From: Listeria grayi DSM 20601
GTDB lineage: Bacteria > Bacillota > Bacilli > Lactobacillales > Listeriaceae
Reading direction: 5' to 3'
NCBI RefSeq assembly: GCF_000148995.1
Contig: NZ_GL538353.1
Coordinates: 868,001 to 932,000, forward strand
DNA: 64,000 nt
Notes under the pieces: generated by a model
What the model was told of the DNA's origin: nothing
What the model saw: only the letters and a program-made list of their open reading frames with translations
Database searches by the model: none
Shown here: piece by piece, positions 29,004 through 39,017 of the stretch
How the letters are laid out: the number at the start of each line of letters is the position of its first letter
Position numbering within the stretch: position 1 is the first letter of the stretch
Translations under genes and position numbers: made by a program

Positions 29004-29029
29004 GACAGCAGAGATGGTTCTCTGCTGTC
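29004..29029 (-). promoter_or_regulatory. Intercistronic hairpin between DUF5107 gene and galM
   Basis: A perfect 11-bp stem, GACAGCAGAGA-TGGT-TCTCTGCTGTC. On the leftward strand no long T run follows before the galM ribosome site, so it is probably a stabiliser or partial terminator. Confidence 0.65.
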
Positions 29030-29035
29030 CGGATC

Positions 29036-32000
29036 TTAATTTGCTACAAGCTCCAAATGGCGGGAAACGCCTTGGTGCGAATAGTCTTCGTGGGCTAATT
29101 TAGCAAGTTGCTCTTGCGCAGATACATTGTTCCCTAAACCAGCGTTGCCAAGAGCAATCAAATAACGGCAGTAAAAACGGTTGTTTTGTCGGATATCTTC
29201 TGCATACACCACTGTTGCCGGTAAAGAAACAGCAAAATAATCATATTTTACATCATCGAAAAGATGCTTTTCGCCATAACTGATCAATTTATGATAGCAA
29301 GTTCTGGCTTTTTCGGGAAGGTTTAGTGCTTCATACGCTAGACCTTGATAAAGAATGGTATCTGCGGGCTGATCATTATAATAGAGTACACTTTCCGGTT
29401 CGATATCACCGCTTGTTGCTAATTGATAGTAAGTTTTTGCCTTCGCTACATCACCCTGTGCTTCATGCGCTTTTGCCAAATAATAATAGGAAAGCGTATC
29501 TTTTACGTTTGGCAATTTCCCTTCTCCCAGGTTATCAGGGTAAACAAGGGTGTGTTCCAATAACTCAATTGCTCTAGTGGGATCAGAGTCTAGCAGTTGT
29601 TTCGCCGATTCGATCAAAGCAAAGACGTATTGCCCGCTGACTTTGCCTTCTCCGCCTTCCCATGGATGGAAAATGTGTGATTCTAATAATCCCAGCGCTT
29701 GCTGGTAATGGCCGAGCGTGTTTAAGGTCGTAATATATTCAATATAGAGATCATCACGTTTCTTAACAGTTTCGAGATGTGCTTCGAAAATCGTCAAACG
29801 CGTTTGCAACGAAAGGTTTTGTTTTTTTGCCAGCAGATCTTTTTCGAGTAGAAGACGTGCGTCGGTTGGTGCAAGCGCAAAAGCGCGATCGATGGCTTGG
29901 CTGGCTTTAGTCAGGTCATGCGCAACATTATAGTAAGCAAAAGACAGATTGCGGTGTACGGTTGGAAAGTCGGGTAGAAGTTCCGCGGTTGCCTCCCATA
30001 GTTGCATTGCTTGTTCCCGATTTTTTTTGTCATACAATAAATTACCCAGGAAATATTTTGCAAAGCCGGCAGTTGGATCATAACGGACAATGGCCGAAAG
30101 GATCACTGCTTCTTCGATCTTGTTTGGGAAGCAATAGTCAGGATCTGCCTGTTCTGCTTGCTCAATAAGAGCTTGCGCTTGTGTTTGCTCTTCTTTCAGT
30201 AAATGGATATAAGCGCGATAATAAAGTGGCAGCGGACTATTTCCTGGGAAGTGTTTAAGAATTTGTTCTGCTTCTTCAAATTGGCCGGCATGAAGATAAT
30301 CAAGCGCCAACTCTAAATAGTTATTGCGTGATCCACGCATCAATTTTTCCCAGTGTGACTGTTTATCTGGGAAGAGCTGGGAATATTCGTACCAAGTTCC
30401 TAGATCAAGGGCATCGATTTCAAGGTTAGCAAGTATCTCTGTTTCTGTAGATTCGCCAAGTTTGCGAAGCAGTGCGAGTCGTAGGACACGAGCTTTCATA
30501 TTATGGCTGTTCTTGACCAGCGCTTTGTCAACAAATTCCAGCGCTTGCGGATAGCGATGCTGTTTGGCTTCCAGAGAAGCTAATTGGTAAAAAGCACCAG
30601 CTTGCGTATCCTCATTCCATGTTGCTTTGTAAAAAGCATCATAAGCCGCTTGCTCTTCGCCGAGTAGTTTTTGTACGATCCCCAAGTTGAAACGAGCTTC
30701 ACCATTATAGGGGTTGGGCGTTTTCCAAGTTTGTTTCTGCAATGCACGTTGGAAATAGCGCTTGCTTTCTTCCAGCAATCCTTTTTTGAATAAAAAGAGA
30801 CCATAAGCGTTATTCAAACGAATGTCAGAAGGATCGCGACGAAGTCCTTCCACATAGTAGGTTTCAGCATCTAAAGTAGCATGACGGTATTGTTCGATAT
30901 GTGTCGCTGCTAAGAATAATTCTTCTGTCGACTTCAATTGTTGTGGCTCGGCCAGTGCTTCAGCTGGTTCGGGCAGTGGTTGCAAATCTTGTGAGTGGAG
31001 ATGGTAGTCTGCTAATAAGTGGTCGTCGGCAGAATACAGAGAAAGGGTTGCATCTGTGAGCGGTGGTATATTCGTAAGTATCCGTTCAAAGGAACTCTCC
31101 GGTGTAAGCGTAACCACTTCTTCGTATAGCAAATTGCCCGCTTGCTCTAATGTCAGCCTTGCGTCTTTTTGAATGGCGGTGACATAGACTTTTGCACAAA
31201 CGCCGGCTTCATTTGTCTCGAGATTCAAGGCAGCATCGATCGTCGCATTTTTGATTCGGCCAACGCCTTTGTATGGCATGAAATACTGCTTGAAAGTTTT
31301 TTCTTCATACGGTTTGAGCCAAGTGAAATCTGGCTGATTATCCGTGAAGACACCTGTCATCAACTCGATGTAAGGACCATCTTCATCTGTTAAATTGCGA
31401 TCCCATGCTTTTCCGAAATCGCTGTTTCCCCATGTCCATTGCTTTTTCCCTGGGGAAACGTGATGATCAGCAACATGCAAGAGGCCGGCTTGTTTGGCTT
31501 CGTCATAATTTCCGATAAAATCATAATCAGAGTGGTAAGCCATATATGAGGTAGGGACTTTGATGTTTTTATAGCGGGAAATGTCGATTCCTGCTGAATA
31601 ATCGTATTTATAATATTCACCGGTAGCGATCGGAAAACTTGATACGGCACGCTTCCCATGATCCATGACGGCATGGACGTCAGGAGGAAAGACAGAGATC
31701 GTATGATCGTTGACGGGGACAGCTGGATTGGCCCACCATAAGAATGTTTGCGGAATATCTGTACGATTAAAGACTTTTCCCGTTATTTCAATGTAAGCTT
31801 TATCCGGATATAGCGTGAAACCGGCGCTCCCTTTTGTTCCGTACATTTGATCGATCTCGCCAGTCCATACGGTTTTGCTGCCATCTGGATTTTCTACGAT
31901 TGTATACTCAACTGGCATGAAAGTGCTGGGACGATGATGCTGCGGCCAGTTAAATTCGATCCCGCCTGAGATCCATGGTCCGCAAAGCCCCACCAGAGCA

Positions 32001-32308
32001 GGCTTGATAACATGATTGTGATAAACAAAATCATATTGATTGGTTTTATCGATTGCAGAATGGATACGTCCACCTAATTCCGGTAAGAGCATTACTTTTA
32101 AATAATCATTTTCTAAGAAGACAGCTTGATAAGTTTTGTCGACTTTTGTATCACTGATTTTCTCGGTTACCGGCAAAGGATAGACTTTTCCGCTGCTTCC
32201 TTGGTAAACGCGCTTTTCAAAAAACAATGGGTTTTTGTCAGGATCGCCTACTTCATAGGTAGGTATAACAACACTTTCTTCCCAGGCGGTCACAGAACCA
32301 GATTTCAT
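29036..32308 (-). CDS. DUF5107 protein with C-terminal TPR repeats
   Basis: A 1090-residue protein without signal peptide or membrane segment. Residues about 1-370 match DUF5107, a domain with a mutarotase-like sugar-binding look (LPELGGRIHSAIDKTNQYDFVYHN, ISGGIEFNWPQHH). Residues about 470-1080 are helical with many TPR-like repeats (RYFQRALQKQ, AYDAFYKATWNEDTQAGAFYQLA). Such proteins are found in carbohydrate-use loci of Firmicutes, but the function is unknown. The frame is intact in a locus where three other genes are broken. It is the first gene of the leftward set, divergent from the AraC regulator. Confidence 0.85.
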   Translation of the reverse strand: MKSGSVTAWEESVVIPTYEVGDPDKNPLFFEKRVYQGSSGKVYPLPVTEKISDTKVDKTYQAVFLENDYLKVMLLPELGGRIHSAIDKTNQYDFVYHNHVIKPALVGLCGPWISGGIEFNWPQHHRPSTFMPVEYTIVENPDGSKTVWTGEIDQMYGTKGSAGFTLYPDKAYIEITGKVFNRTDIPQTFLWWANPAVPVNDHTISVFPPDVHAVMDHGKRAVSSFPIATGEYYKYDYSAGIDISRYKNIKVPTSYMAYHSDYDFIGNYDEAKQAGLLHVADHHVSPGKKQWTWGNSDFGKAWDRNLTDEDGPYIELMTGVFTDNQPDFTWLKPYEEKTFKQYFMPYKGVGRIKNATIDAALNLETNEAGVCAKVYVTAIQKDARLTLEQAGNLLYEEVVTLTPESSFERILTNIPPLTDATLSLYSADDHLLADYHLHSQDLQPLPEPAEALAEPQQLKSTEELFLAATHIEQYRHATLDAETYYVEGLRRDPSDIRLNNAYGLFLFKKGLLEESKRYFQRALQKQTWKTPNPYNGEARFNLGIVQKLLGEEQAAYDAFYKATWNEDTQAGAFYQLASLEAKQHRYPQALEFVDKALVKNSHNMKARVLRLALLRKLGESTETEILANLEIDALDLGTWYEYSQLFPDKQSHWEKLMRGSRNNYLELALDYLHAGQFEEAEQILKHFPGNSPLPLYYRAYIHLLKEEQTQAQALIEQAEQADPDYCFPNKIEEAVILSAIVRYDPTAGFAKYFLGNLLYDKKNREQAMQLWEATAELLPDFPTVHRNLSFAYYNVAHDLTKASQAIDRAFALAPTDARLLLEKDLLAKKQNLSLQTRLTIFEAHLETVKKRDDLYIEYITTLNTLGHYQQALGLLESHIFHPWEGGEGKVSGQYVFALIESAKQLLDSDPTRAIELLEHTLVYPDNLGEGKLPNVKDTLSYYYLAKAHEAQGDVAKAKTYYQLATSGDIEPESVLYYNDQPADTILYQGLAYEALNLPEKARTCYHKLISYGEKHLFDDVKYDYFAVSLPATVVYAEDIRQNNRFYCRYLIALGNAGLGNNVSAQEQLAKLAHEDYSHQGVSRHLELVAN

Positions 32309-32430
32309 AATAAAACACTCCTTTTAGTTTGGTTAATTAAAGCATACAAGGAAGCGTTTCAGATAAAAATAGGTTATACTATTGAATTAATGGACTATTT
32401 TATTTTTTTAGTTTAAAAAGAGGAGGGGAC

Positions 32431-33342
32431 ATGATGCAAAAACGAGATGGTTTTAAAGATGAAAAACATATCGTTTTCCCACTCGATAATCAATCAGAAC
32501 TTTTGGCACATCTTTTGATCCATGGTTCTTACATCACTGAGATCGGCTTGTATCCATCTGCGCAGTATCATTATCGCGAGAGATTCGAAGGCACACCGGA
32601 AAATATTTTGATTTATTGTATCGAAGGCGAAGGAATCATCGAACTGCTGAACAAGGAAACGATCCAACTTAAAAATGGAGAAATTTTCTGTATTCCTGCT
32701 AAAACGCCGCATCGCTATTATACGAAAGGCGACCATCCGTGGTCGATTTTATGGATCCGTTTTGTAAGCGATATCACAACGAACATCGGCAATGTCGCGA
32801 AGAAAAAGGTCAAAATCAATTTACCGGCCAAAAAAAGCTTGATTCAAAACCATTTTATCGATCTGCTTGATGTGTCGGAGAAAGAACATCATCTGCATCA
32901 TATTATTGCAGCCTCCAAATTGCTCGAACTGCTATTGGTGGAAATTTATCTGCTGGAAGATAAAGTTTCTTATGACAAACAGAATCAGTATCTGACTAAA
33001 TGCATCCGCTATATGAATGAAAACATTGAGAAAGAATTGACGCTGAAAGATCTGACTTATCAGCTTAATATATCGCAAAGTTATTTAGGCAGTATTTTTA
33101 AAAAGTAGACACAAACTTCGCCGATCGAGTATTTCATTCAATTGAAGATCGACCAAGCCTGTAAATTTATGAAATTGACCGATATGAAGATCTATGAGAT
33201 CGCCAAGAAAGTCGGCTACGAAGATCCATACTATTTTTCACGTTTGTTTAAGAAATATATGGGACTTTCACCAAAAGTATATCGGAAACAAGTGTCGGTC
33301 CAAGAGCCTTCACTCATGCGTCAGGAATTTCACTTCAAATAA
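32431..33342 (+). pseudogene. AraC/MsmR-type regulator interrupted by an amber codon
   Basis: A 303-codon frame. The N-terminal cupin sensor (about 45-115, CIEGEGIIELLNKETIQL) is followed by two AraC helix-turn-helix motifs. TAG at 33106-33108, codon 226, falls inside the first motif: SYLGSIFKK, stop, TQTSPIEYFIQLKIDQA. The second motif (KIYEIAKKVGYEDPYYFSRLFKKYMG) lies downstream in the same frame. Glu is common at the stop position, so GAG to TAG is the likely change. It is divergent from the DUF5107 operon and was probably its activator. Confidence 0.92.
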
Positions 33343-33349
33343 ATCACTG

Positions 33350-33376
33350 TTACACATGCCGCGAAAGTGGTAAAAT
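33350..33376 (+). promoter_or_regulatory. Possible hprK promoter
   Basis: TTACAC at 33350 and TAAAAT at 33371, 15 bp apart. The -10 match is good and the -35 weak. Confidence 0.4.
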
Positions 33377-33416
33377 GAAGGGGAACTGCTAAAAAGAGAA
33401 CAACGGAGGTATTTGG

Positions 33417-34355
33417 ATGACGAAAACCGTTACCGTAAATGAATTGAAAAAACGTTTGAAACTAGAATTGATTGGCTCAGATAAAGGACTCGACCGGACG
33501 ATCATGACAAGTGATCTGTCGCGTCCCGGTTTAGAGTTGACAGGTTTCTTTTCTTATTACCCAGAAGACCGTGTACAATTATTTGGAATGACGGAAATCT
33601 CCTTTTCAGAAGGAATGTCCGCCGAAGAACGCTTGAAACGTTATACGCAAATGTGTACTAGCCGTACACCGGCGTTTATTATTGCCCGTAGTTTAGAAGT
33701 TCCGAAAGAGTTGGTCGAAGCAGCGGATAAGGCAGGTATCCCAGTACTACGCTCACGTCTTAAGACGACGCGGCTCTCGGTATATATCACAAACTTTTTA
33801 GAGAGCAAACTTGCTCCTGTGATCTCCAAGCATGGCGTCTTGGTCGATATCTACGGTTTAGGCGTACTGATCACTGGGAACAGCGGAGTAGGCAAAAGCG
33901 AAACGGCGCTAGAACTTATCAAGCGCGGTCATCGCTTAGTAGCGGACGATAATGTCGAGATCCGTCAAGAAGACGAGATATCATTGATCGGCTCCTCACC
34001 GGCGATCATCGAACACTTGCTTGAAATCCGCGGCCTTGGTATCATTGATGTCATGACATTATTTGGTGCCGGCGCAGTGCGTTCCAGCAAAAAAATCACT
34101 TTGGTGGTCGATTTGGAAAACTGGGATCCAAATAAACAATATGACCGCGTGGGGCTAACTACCGAAACAACGAAAATATTCGATTTGGAAATCCCGAAAA
34201 TAACGATCCCAGTTCGTCCCGGACGAAACTTAGCCATCATTATCGAAGTAGCGGCAATGAATTTCAGGTTGAAAAACATGGGATACGACGCCGCAGAAAA
34301 ATTCACAAGTGATTTAAGCAAATATATTGATCACAATCGCAGTATCAGCGATTGA
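33417..34355 (+). CDS. hprK: HPr kinase/phosphorylase
   Basis: A 312-residue bifunctional enzyme that phosphorylates HPr on Ser46 and removes the phosphate, the key step of CcpA-type carbon catabolite control. Walker A is GNSGVGKSE (about residues 153-161). [19 protein letters not shown] is the HprK family signature, and VADDNVEI and RPGRNLA are conserved. GGAGGT precedes the ATG. It heads hprK-lgt-ppaX-acyltransferase, as in Listeria and Bacillus. Confidence 0.97.
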   Translation: MTKTVTVNELKKRLKLELIGSDKGLDRTIMTSDLSRPGLELTGFFSYYPEDRVQLFGMTEISFSEGMSAEERLKRYTQMCTSRTPAFIIARSLEVPKELVEAADKAGIPVLRSRLKTTRLSVYITNFLESKLAPVISKHGVLVDIYGLGVLITGNSGVGKSETALELIKRGHRLVADDNVEIRQEDEISLIGSSPAIIEHLLEIRGLGIIDVMTLFGAGAVRSSKKITLVVDLENWDPNKQYDRVGLTTETTKIFDLEIPKITIPVRPGRNLAIIIEVAAMNFRLKNMGYDAAEKFTSDLSKYIDHNRSISD

Positions 34356-34375
34356 TGAAAGAAAGTAGGATTTAA

Positions 34376-35188
34376 ATGGAAAATGGAATCAAGCCGCTGG
34401 ACCCGGTGGCACTGCAAATCGGAGAAATATCGATCAAATGGTATGGGGTGATCATTGCCTGTGGTGTTGTCATTGCATTACTGCTAGCTTTGTACGAATC
34501 TTCCAAGCGGAAATTTGATAAAGAGATTTTTGTTGATCTGTTGATCTGGGCAATTCCGATCTCTGTCATCTCAGCGAGAATCTATTATGTCGCATTTGAA
34601 TGGGATTTCTACAAGGAAAATCCTGGTGAGATCATTAAAATCTGGCACGGCGGCATCGCGATCTATGGCGCTTTGATCGGAGCAGTAATAACGGCTATCA
34701 TTTTTACCAGAGTGAAGAAGATCTCTTTCTGGCAGCTTGCAGACATCGCAGCACCGAGCCTGATCATTGCTCAAGCTATCGGCAGATGGGGCAACTTCAT
34801 GAATCAAGAGGCGCATGGTGCAGCCGTGACAAGAGGTTTCTTGGAAAATCTGCACTTGCCGAAATTTATTATCGATCAAATGTATATCAGCGGTGTCTAT
34901 TATCAGCCGACTTTTCTGTATGAAAGTTTATGGAACGTCATCGGCTTTATCATTCTGCTTATCATTAGACGGACAAAAGTACGCCGTGGAGAGGTCTTTT
35001 TATCCTATGTGATCTGGTACTCCGTCGGTCGTTTCTTTATCGAAGGAATGCGTACAGACAGCTTGATGTGGGGGGCGTTTAGAGTTTCCCAAGTGTTGGC
35101 AGTGATATTAGTTGTCGTAGCAATCGCGATCATCGTATATCGCCGTGTGAGAAGCAATCCACCTTATTATCTGGATACGAAAAAATAA
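34376..35188 (+). CDS. lgt: Prolipoprotein diacylglyceryl transferase
   Basis: A 270-residue inner-membrane enzyme that adds diacylglycerol to the lipobox Cys of prelipoproteins such as PstS in this window. About seven membrane helices are seen. The Lgt signature [13 protein letters not shown] (about 138-150) and the catalytic HGG-type [12 protein letters not shown] (about 98-109) are present. GMRTDSL near the C-terminus is also conserved. It begins 20 bp after hprK with a weak AGTAGG ribosome site. Confidence 0.97.
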   Translation: MENGIKPLDPVALQIGEISIKWYGVIIACGVVIALLLALYESSKRKFDKEIFVDLLIWAIPISVISARIYYVAFEWDFYKENPGEIIKIWHGGIAIYGALIGAVITAIIFTRVKKISFWQLADIAAPSLIIAQAIGRWGNFMNQEAHGAAVTRGFLENLHLPKFIIDQMYISGVYYQPTFLYESLWNVIGFIILLIIRRTKVRRGEVFLSYVIWYSVGRFFIEGMRTDSLMWGAFRVSQVLAVILVVVAIAIIVYRRVRSNPPYYLDTKK

Positions 35189-35232
35189 CTAGTGCACGGG
35201 ACATGTCTTTACCGAAAAGAGAGGAAATGAAA

Positions 35233-35889
35233 ATGACAAAAGCACTTACAACATTATTGTTTGATTTAGATGGCACGTTGATCAATACGAATCACTTGAT
35301 CATTCGTTCTTTTCAAGAGACTTTTAAACATTTTACACCTGAAAAGGAATATACTCAGGAAGATATCCTGCCATTTATGGGACCATCATTGATCGATACT
35401 TTTTCAAAAATCGATCCGGATCGGGCGGAAGAAATGATGGAATTCTATCGGGTATTCAATTTAGAGAATCATGATGAAATGGTTGTGGAATTTGACGGTG
35501 TTTATGAAACGATCCGTTCTTTATATGAATCTGATTATAAATTAGCGATCGTATCGACCAAAATGTACGAGACAGTCATGCGTGGTTTACGGTTGACTGG
35601 TTTGGACAAATTTTTCCAAGTAGTGATCGGTTTAGATCAAGTAAGCCAGCCAAAACCAGACCCGGAAGGCATCAACATGGCGCTCAGCCTACTTAATTCA
35701 ACGAAAGAAGAAGCTATTATGATCGGCGATAATTCGCATGATATCCTAGCGGGGAAAAATGCGGGAACGAAAACGGCTGGTGTAGCTTGGTCATTGAAGG
35801 GAGAAGCCTTCATGCAGCAGCTAGAACCAGATTTTCTGCTGGAAAAGATGAGCGACATCTTGCCGATCATGGCAGATGAGGATGAATAA
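35233..35889 (+). CDS. ppaX: Pyrophosphatase PpaX, HAD superfamily
   Basis: A 218-residue HAD hydrolase. I start it at ATG 35233, 8 bases after AAGAGAGG; earlier Met codons at 35203 and 35227 fit worse. Motifs: DLDGTLINT (nucleophile Asp), STKMYETV (motif II Thr), KPDPEG (motif III Lys) and MIGDNSHDI (motif IV). PpaX splits the pyrophosphate made when HprK/P dephosphorylates HPr, and its place behind hprK fits that. Confidence 0.93.
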   Translation: MTKALTTLLFDLDGTLINTNHLIIRSFQETFKHFTPEKEYTQEDILPFMGPSLIDTFSKIDPDRAEEMMEFYRVFNLENHDEMVVEFDGVYETIRSLYESDYKLAIVSTKMYETVMRGLRLTGLDKFFQVVIGLDQVSQPKPDPEGINMALSLLNSTKEEAIMIGDNSHDILAGKNAGTKTAGVAWSLKGEAFMQQLEPDFLLEKMSDILPIMADEDE

Positions 35890-36371
35890 TGAGAAAGCTC
35901 GAGCGATTCCAAGCCCCTGATCCAGAAGTGAATACGCTGTTTCAAGTTTACCGCACCGTATCGTTTTGGAAAGTCTTCAAGAATACGCTCATCAATGAGA
36001 TCGCCCGCTATTATCCATTTATGACGGGGAAACGCAATCTTTATCGGCGCGGAATGCGGATGAAGATCGGAACACATTCTGCCGTAGCTTTTAAAGTCAC
36101 GATGGATTTGTTTTTCCCGGAAAAAATCACGATCGGACAAAATACGATCATTGGTTTTCATAGCACGATCTTGACACATGAATATTTGATCAAAGAATAC
36201 CGTGTCGGAAATGTGACGATCGGCGATAACGTAATGATCGGCGCGAATGTAACGGTATTGCCGGGCGTTAGGATCGGCGACAATGCAACGATAGCAGCTG
36301 GAGCAGTGGTATCGAAAGATGTTCCGTCTGGCAGTTTTGCTTATGGGAATCCACTGCAGATCCGAGACTAA
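35889..36371 (+). CDS. Hexapeptide-repeat acyltransferase, YvoF-like
   Basis: A 160-residue protein with a left-handed beta-helix made of hexapeptide repeats (ITIGQNTIIGF, VTIGDNVMIGANVTVLPGVRIGDNATIAAGAVV) and the end motif YGNPLQI typical of O-acetyltransferases. The first about 55 residues are helical and basic. The ATG overlaps the ppaX stop (TAATG). The acceptor is unknown. It is always near hprK-lgt-ppaX in Bacillus and Listeria, but no functional link is clear. Confidence 0.88.
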   Translation: MRKLERFQAPDPEVNTLFQVYRTVSFWKVFKNTLINEIARYYPFMTGKRNLYRRGMRMKIGTHSAVAFKVTMDLFFPEKITIGQNTIIGFHSTILTHEYLIKEYRVGNVTIGDNVMIGANVTVLPGVRIGDNATIAAGAVVSKDVPSGSFAYGNPLQIRD

Positions 36372-36404
36372 AAAAGAGTTCTGGGAAAACGGAACTCTTT
36401 TTTT
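36370..36404 (+). terminator. Terminator of the hprK operon
   Basis: AAAAAGAGTTC / GAACTCTTTTT with a 10-nt loop. Confidence 0.92.
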
Positions 36405-36452
36405 GCGGGGAAAATTCGGATAAATAACAAGGCGCTCTATTCGCATAAACAG

Positions 36453-36479
36453 GTCTATGTTATACTCTTAAACATAGAC
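36453..36479. promoter_or_regulatory. Perfect dyad over the TPR gene promoter region
   Basis: GTCTATGTT and AACATAGAC, 9 bp each, are separated by 9 bp. A TATACT -10 candidate (36461-36466) lies in its centre. It can be an operator or a hairpin at the mRNA 5' end. Confidence 0.5.
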
Positions 36480-36498
36480 GAAAGAGGTGGAGAGAACT

Positions 36499-37860
36499 AT
36501 GAAACAAGAGTCCAAACAAAATATTATTCGTTTTCTTCCCAGTGGTCATTATTATTTTGAACGCGGTATTCATGCTTTTCGAGAAGGAGAAATGAAAGAA
36601 GCAGTCCGCTATCTTCTGCGTGCGAACGACTTATCTCCAAATGATCCAATTATTTTATGCCAATTGGCAATTTGTTATACAGAATTAGGACAATTTTTGA
36701 AATCGAACCGTTTGCTGCTGCAAGTGATCGATACCCTCGATACTTCCTTGCACTATTGTTATTATTTTATTGCCAATAACTTTGCGTATTTGAACGATAT
36801 CAGTCATGCGATCCAATATGCAAAACGCTATTTGGAGCTTGATCCGGATGGTGAATATGCAGAAGAAGTCGAGGATCTGTTGGAAGTGCTGGCGGAAGAA
36901 AATCCTATCCGTCATTTACGGGAAAACCAGTTTGCGAATATCGAACAACAATTTCAGGATTATATCAAAGAGTGGCGGCGCTATGAAGCTAGCGAAAACA
37001 TGGAAGCAGCTGCTCAGTTCTTAGAAGGCGTCCTGCTCCGGGAGCCGAATTTTTGGCCAGCATACAATCAACTGGCATTGCTGGATTTTCGTCAATTGAA
37101 AGAAGCGGAAGGATTGAAAGTATTGCTGGAACTGATCGATCGTGATCCAGGAAACTTGATGGGACTTGCGGATCTGTGTATGTATTATTTTTATAAAGCA
37201 GATATGGAAAGTTGTCGGGAAATTTACGGCCGCTTGGATCATGTTGCACCAACACTAGTGCATCACAAAGAAAAACTAGCGATCGTCCACACGATGCTGG
37301 GCAACATTGAGAAAGCACGGGCGTTGTTTGTTCAGTTGGCAGAGACGGAAGTCGTAGATAAAACAGCTTACTATTACTATTTTGCGAAAGTAGAAGCATT
37401 CAGCGGTGAAATGGAGTCGGCCGAAGATCTATGGCAGCTTTTCACAATTATCAGTGGCTATGAACCAACGAATTTTCCATGGAAGAATGATCGCCAAAAC
37501 GATGTACTGGAAATTATTGCGCTGCTTCGGTCAACGCAACCTGCTGAAAAACTTTATGGGGCGTATCAGTTGGCACATTCTGCTAATCGGGCGGAGCTGC
37601 TTTTATTTGACCCACTGTTCGATCAAAGCAGTTGGGATTATGACGCATATTTGATATTGACAGATTTTAAAACAATGGGCGATTCCATAGAAGAAAAAAA
37701 TACCTACTATCTTTGTCGTTTGCTAGAACATAAAACAGACCAGCTGACTTCAGCGGATAGCGGCTTTTACAAGGATGTTTTTGCGGAGCTGCTTTCTGCA
37801 AATGCAAAGGAAGAGGAACTCAGTTTGCCTGGGTTAGAGGGGCTAAAATCCTCAAAATGA
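36499..37860 (+). CDS. TPR-repeat protein of unknown function
   Basis: A 453-residue cytoplasmic helical protein. The start is ATG 36499, 8 bases after AGAGGTGG; a GTG at 36487 lies inside that site. TPR-like units occur at about residues 20-130 (YFERGIHAFREGEMKEAVRYLLRANDLSPNDPIILCQLAICYTELG) and again at about 160-300. The C-terminal third has no repeat I recognise. It keeps the conserved place before trxB. No enzyme motif is seen, and it may be a scaffold. Confidence 0.82.
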   Translation: MKQESKQNIIRFLPSGHYYFERGIHAFREGEMKEAVRYLLRANDLSPNDPIILCQLAICYTELGQFLKSNRLLLQVIDTLDTSLHYCYYFIANNFAYLNDISHAIQYAKRYLELDPDGEYAEEVEDLLEVLAEENPIRHLRENQFANIEQQFQDYIKEWRRYEASENMEAAAQFLEGVLLREPNFWPAYNQLALLDFRQLKEAEGLKVLLELIDRDPGNLMGLADLCMYYFYKADMESCREIYGRLDHVAPTLVHHKEKLAIVHTMLGNIEKARALFVQLAETEVVDKTAYYYYFAKVEAFSGEMESAEDLWQLFTIISGYEPTNFPWKNDRQNDVLEIIALLRSTQPAEKLYGAYQLAHSANRAELLLFDPLFDQSSWDYDAYLILTDFKTMGDSIEEKNTYYLCRLLEHKTDQLTSADSGFYKDVFAELLSANAKEEELSLPGLEGLKSSK

Positions 37861-37875
37861 GCAGAAAAATAGACT

Positions 37876-37894
37876 TAATACGTCTATCGTATTA
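37876..37894. promoter_or_regulatory. Dyad upstream of trxB
   Basis: TAATACG-TCTAT-CGTATTA, perfect 7-bp arms, lies 37 bp before trxB. It may be an operator. The trxB promoter itself is not clear. Confidence 0.4.
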
Positions 37895-37906
37895 GGATTA
37901 GAGTAG

Positions 37907-38890
<984 letters not shown>

Positions 38891-38899
38891 AGAAATTGT

Positions 38900-38938
38900 A
38901 AAAAAGGAAGGATCTCCATGGAGATCCTTCCTTTTTTT
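38900..38938 (+). terminator. Terminator after trxB
   Basis: A nearly perfect palindrome, AAGGAAGGATCTC-CATG-GAGATCCTTCCTT, with flanking A and T runs. Confidence 0.93.
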
Positions 38939-38948
38939 ATTTTATGAC

Positions 38949-38979
38949 TTGCCATGTAATGCATTACATGACGTATAGT
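38949..38979 (+). promoter_or_regulatory. Promoter with 18-bp palindrome in a 19-bp spacer
   Basis: TTGCCA (38949) and TATAGT (38974) are 19 bp apart, and the palindrome CATGTAATGCATTACATG (38953-38970) nearly fills the gap. Long spacers with a central palindrome are typical of MerR-type control, but a simple repressor operator is equally possible. Confidence 0.55.
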
Positions 38980-39017
38980 AAAAAAGTAATCCATTTTAAA
39001 ACAAAGGAGCCGAAGAC

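Noticed and set aside
32345-32362. GAAGCGTTTC as a cre site in the AraC/DUF5107 divergent region
   Set aside because: Alignment to the cre consensus leaves too many mismatches, including the outer TG and CA.
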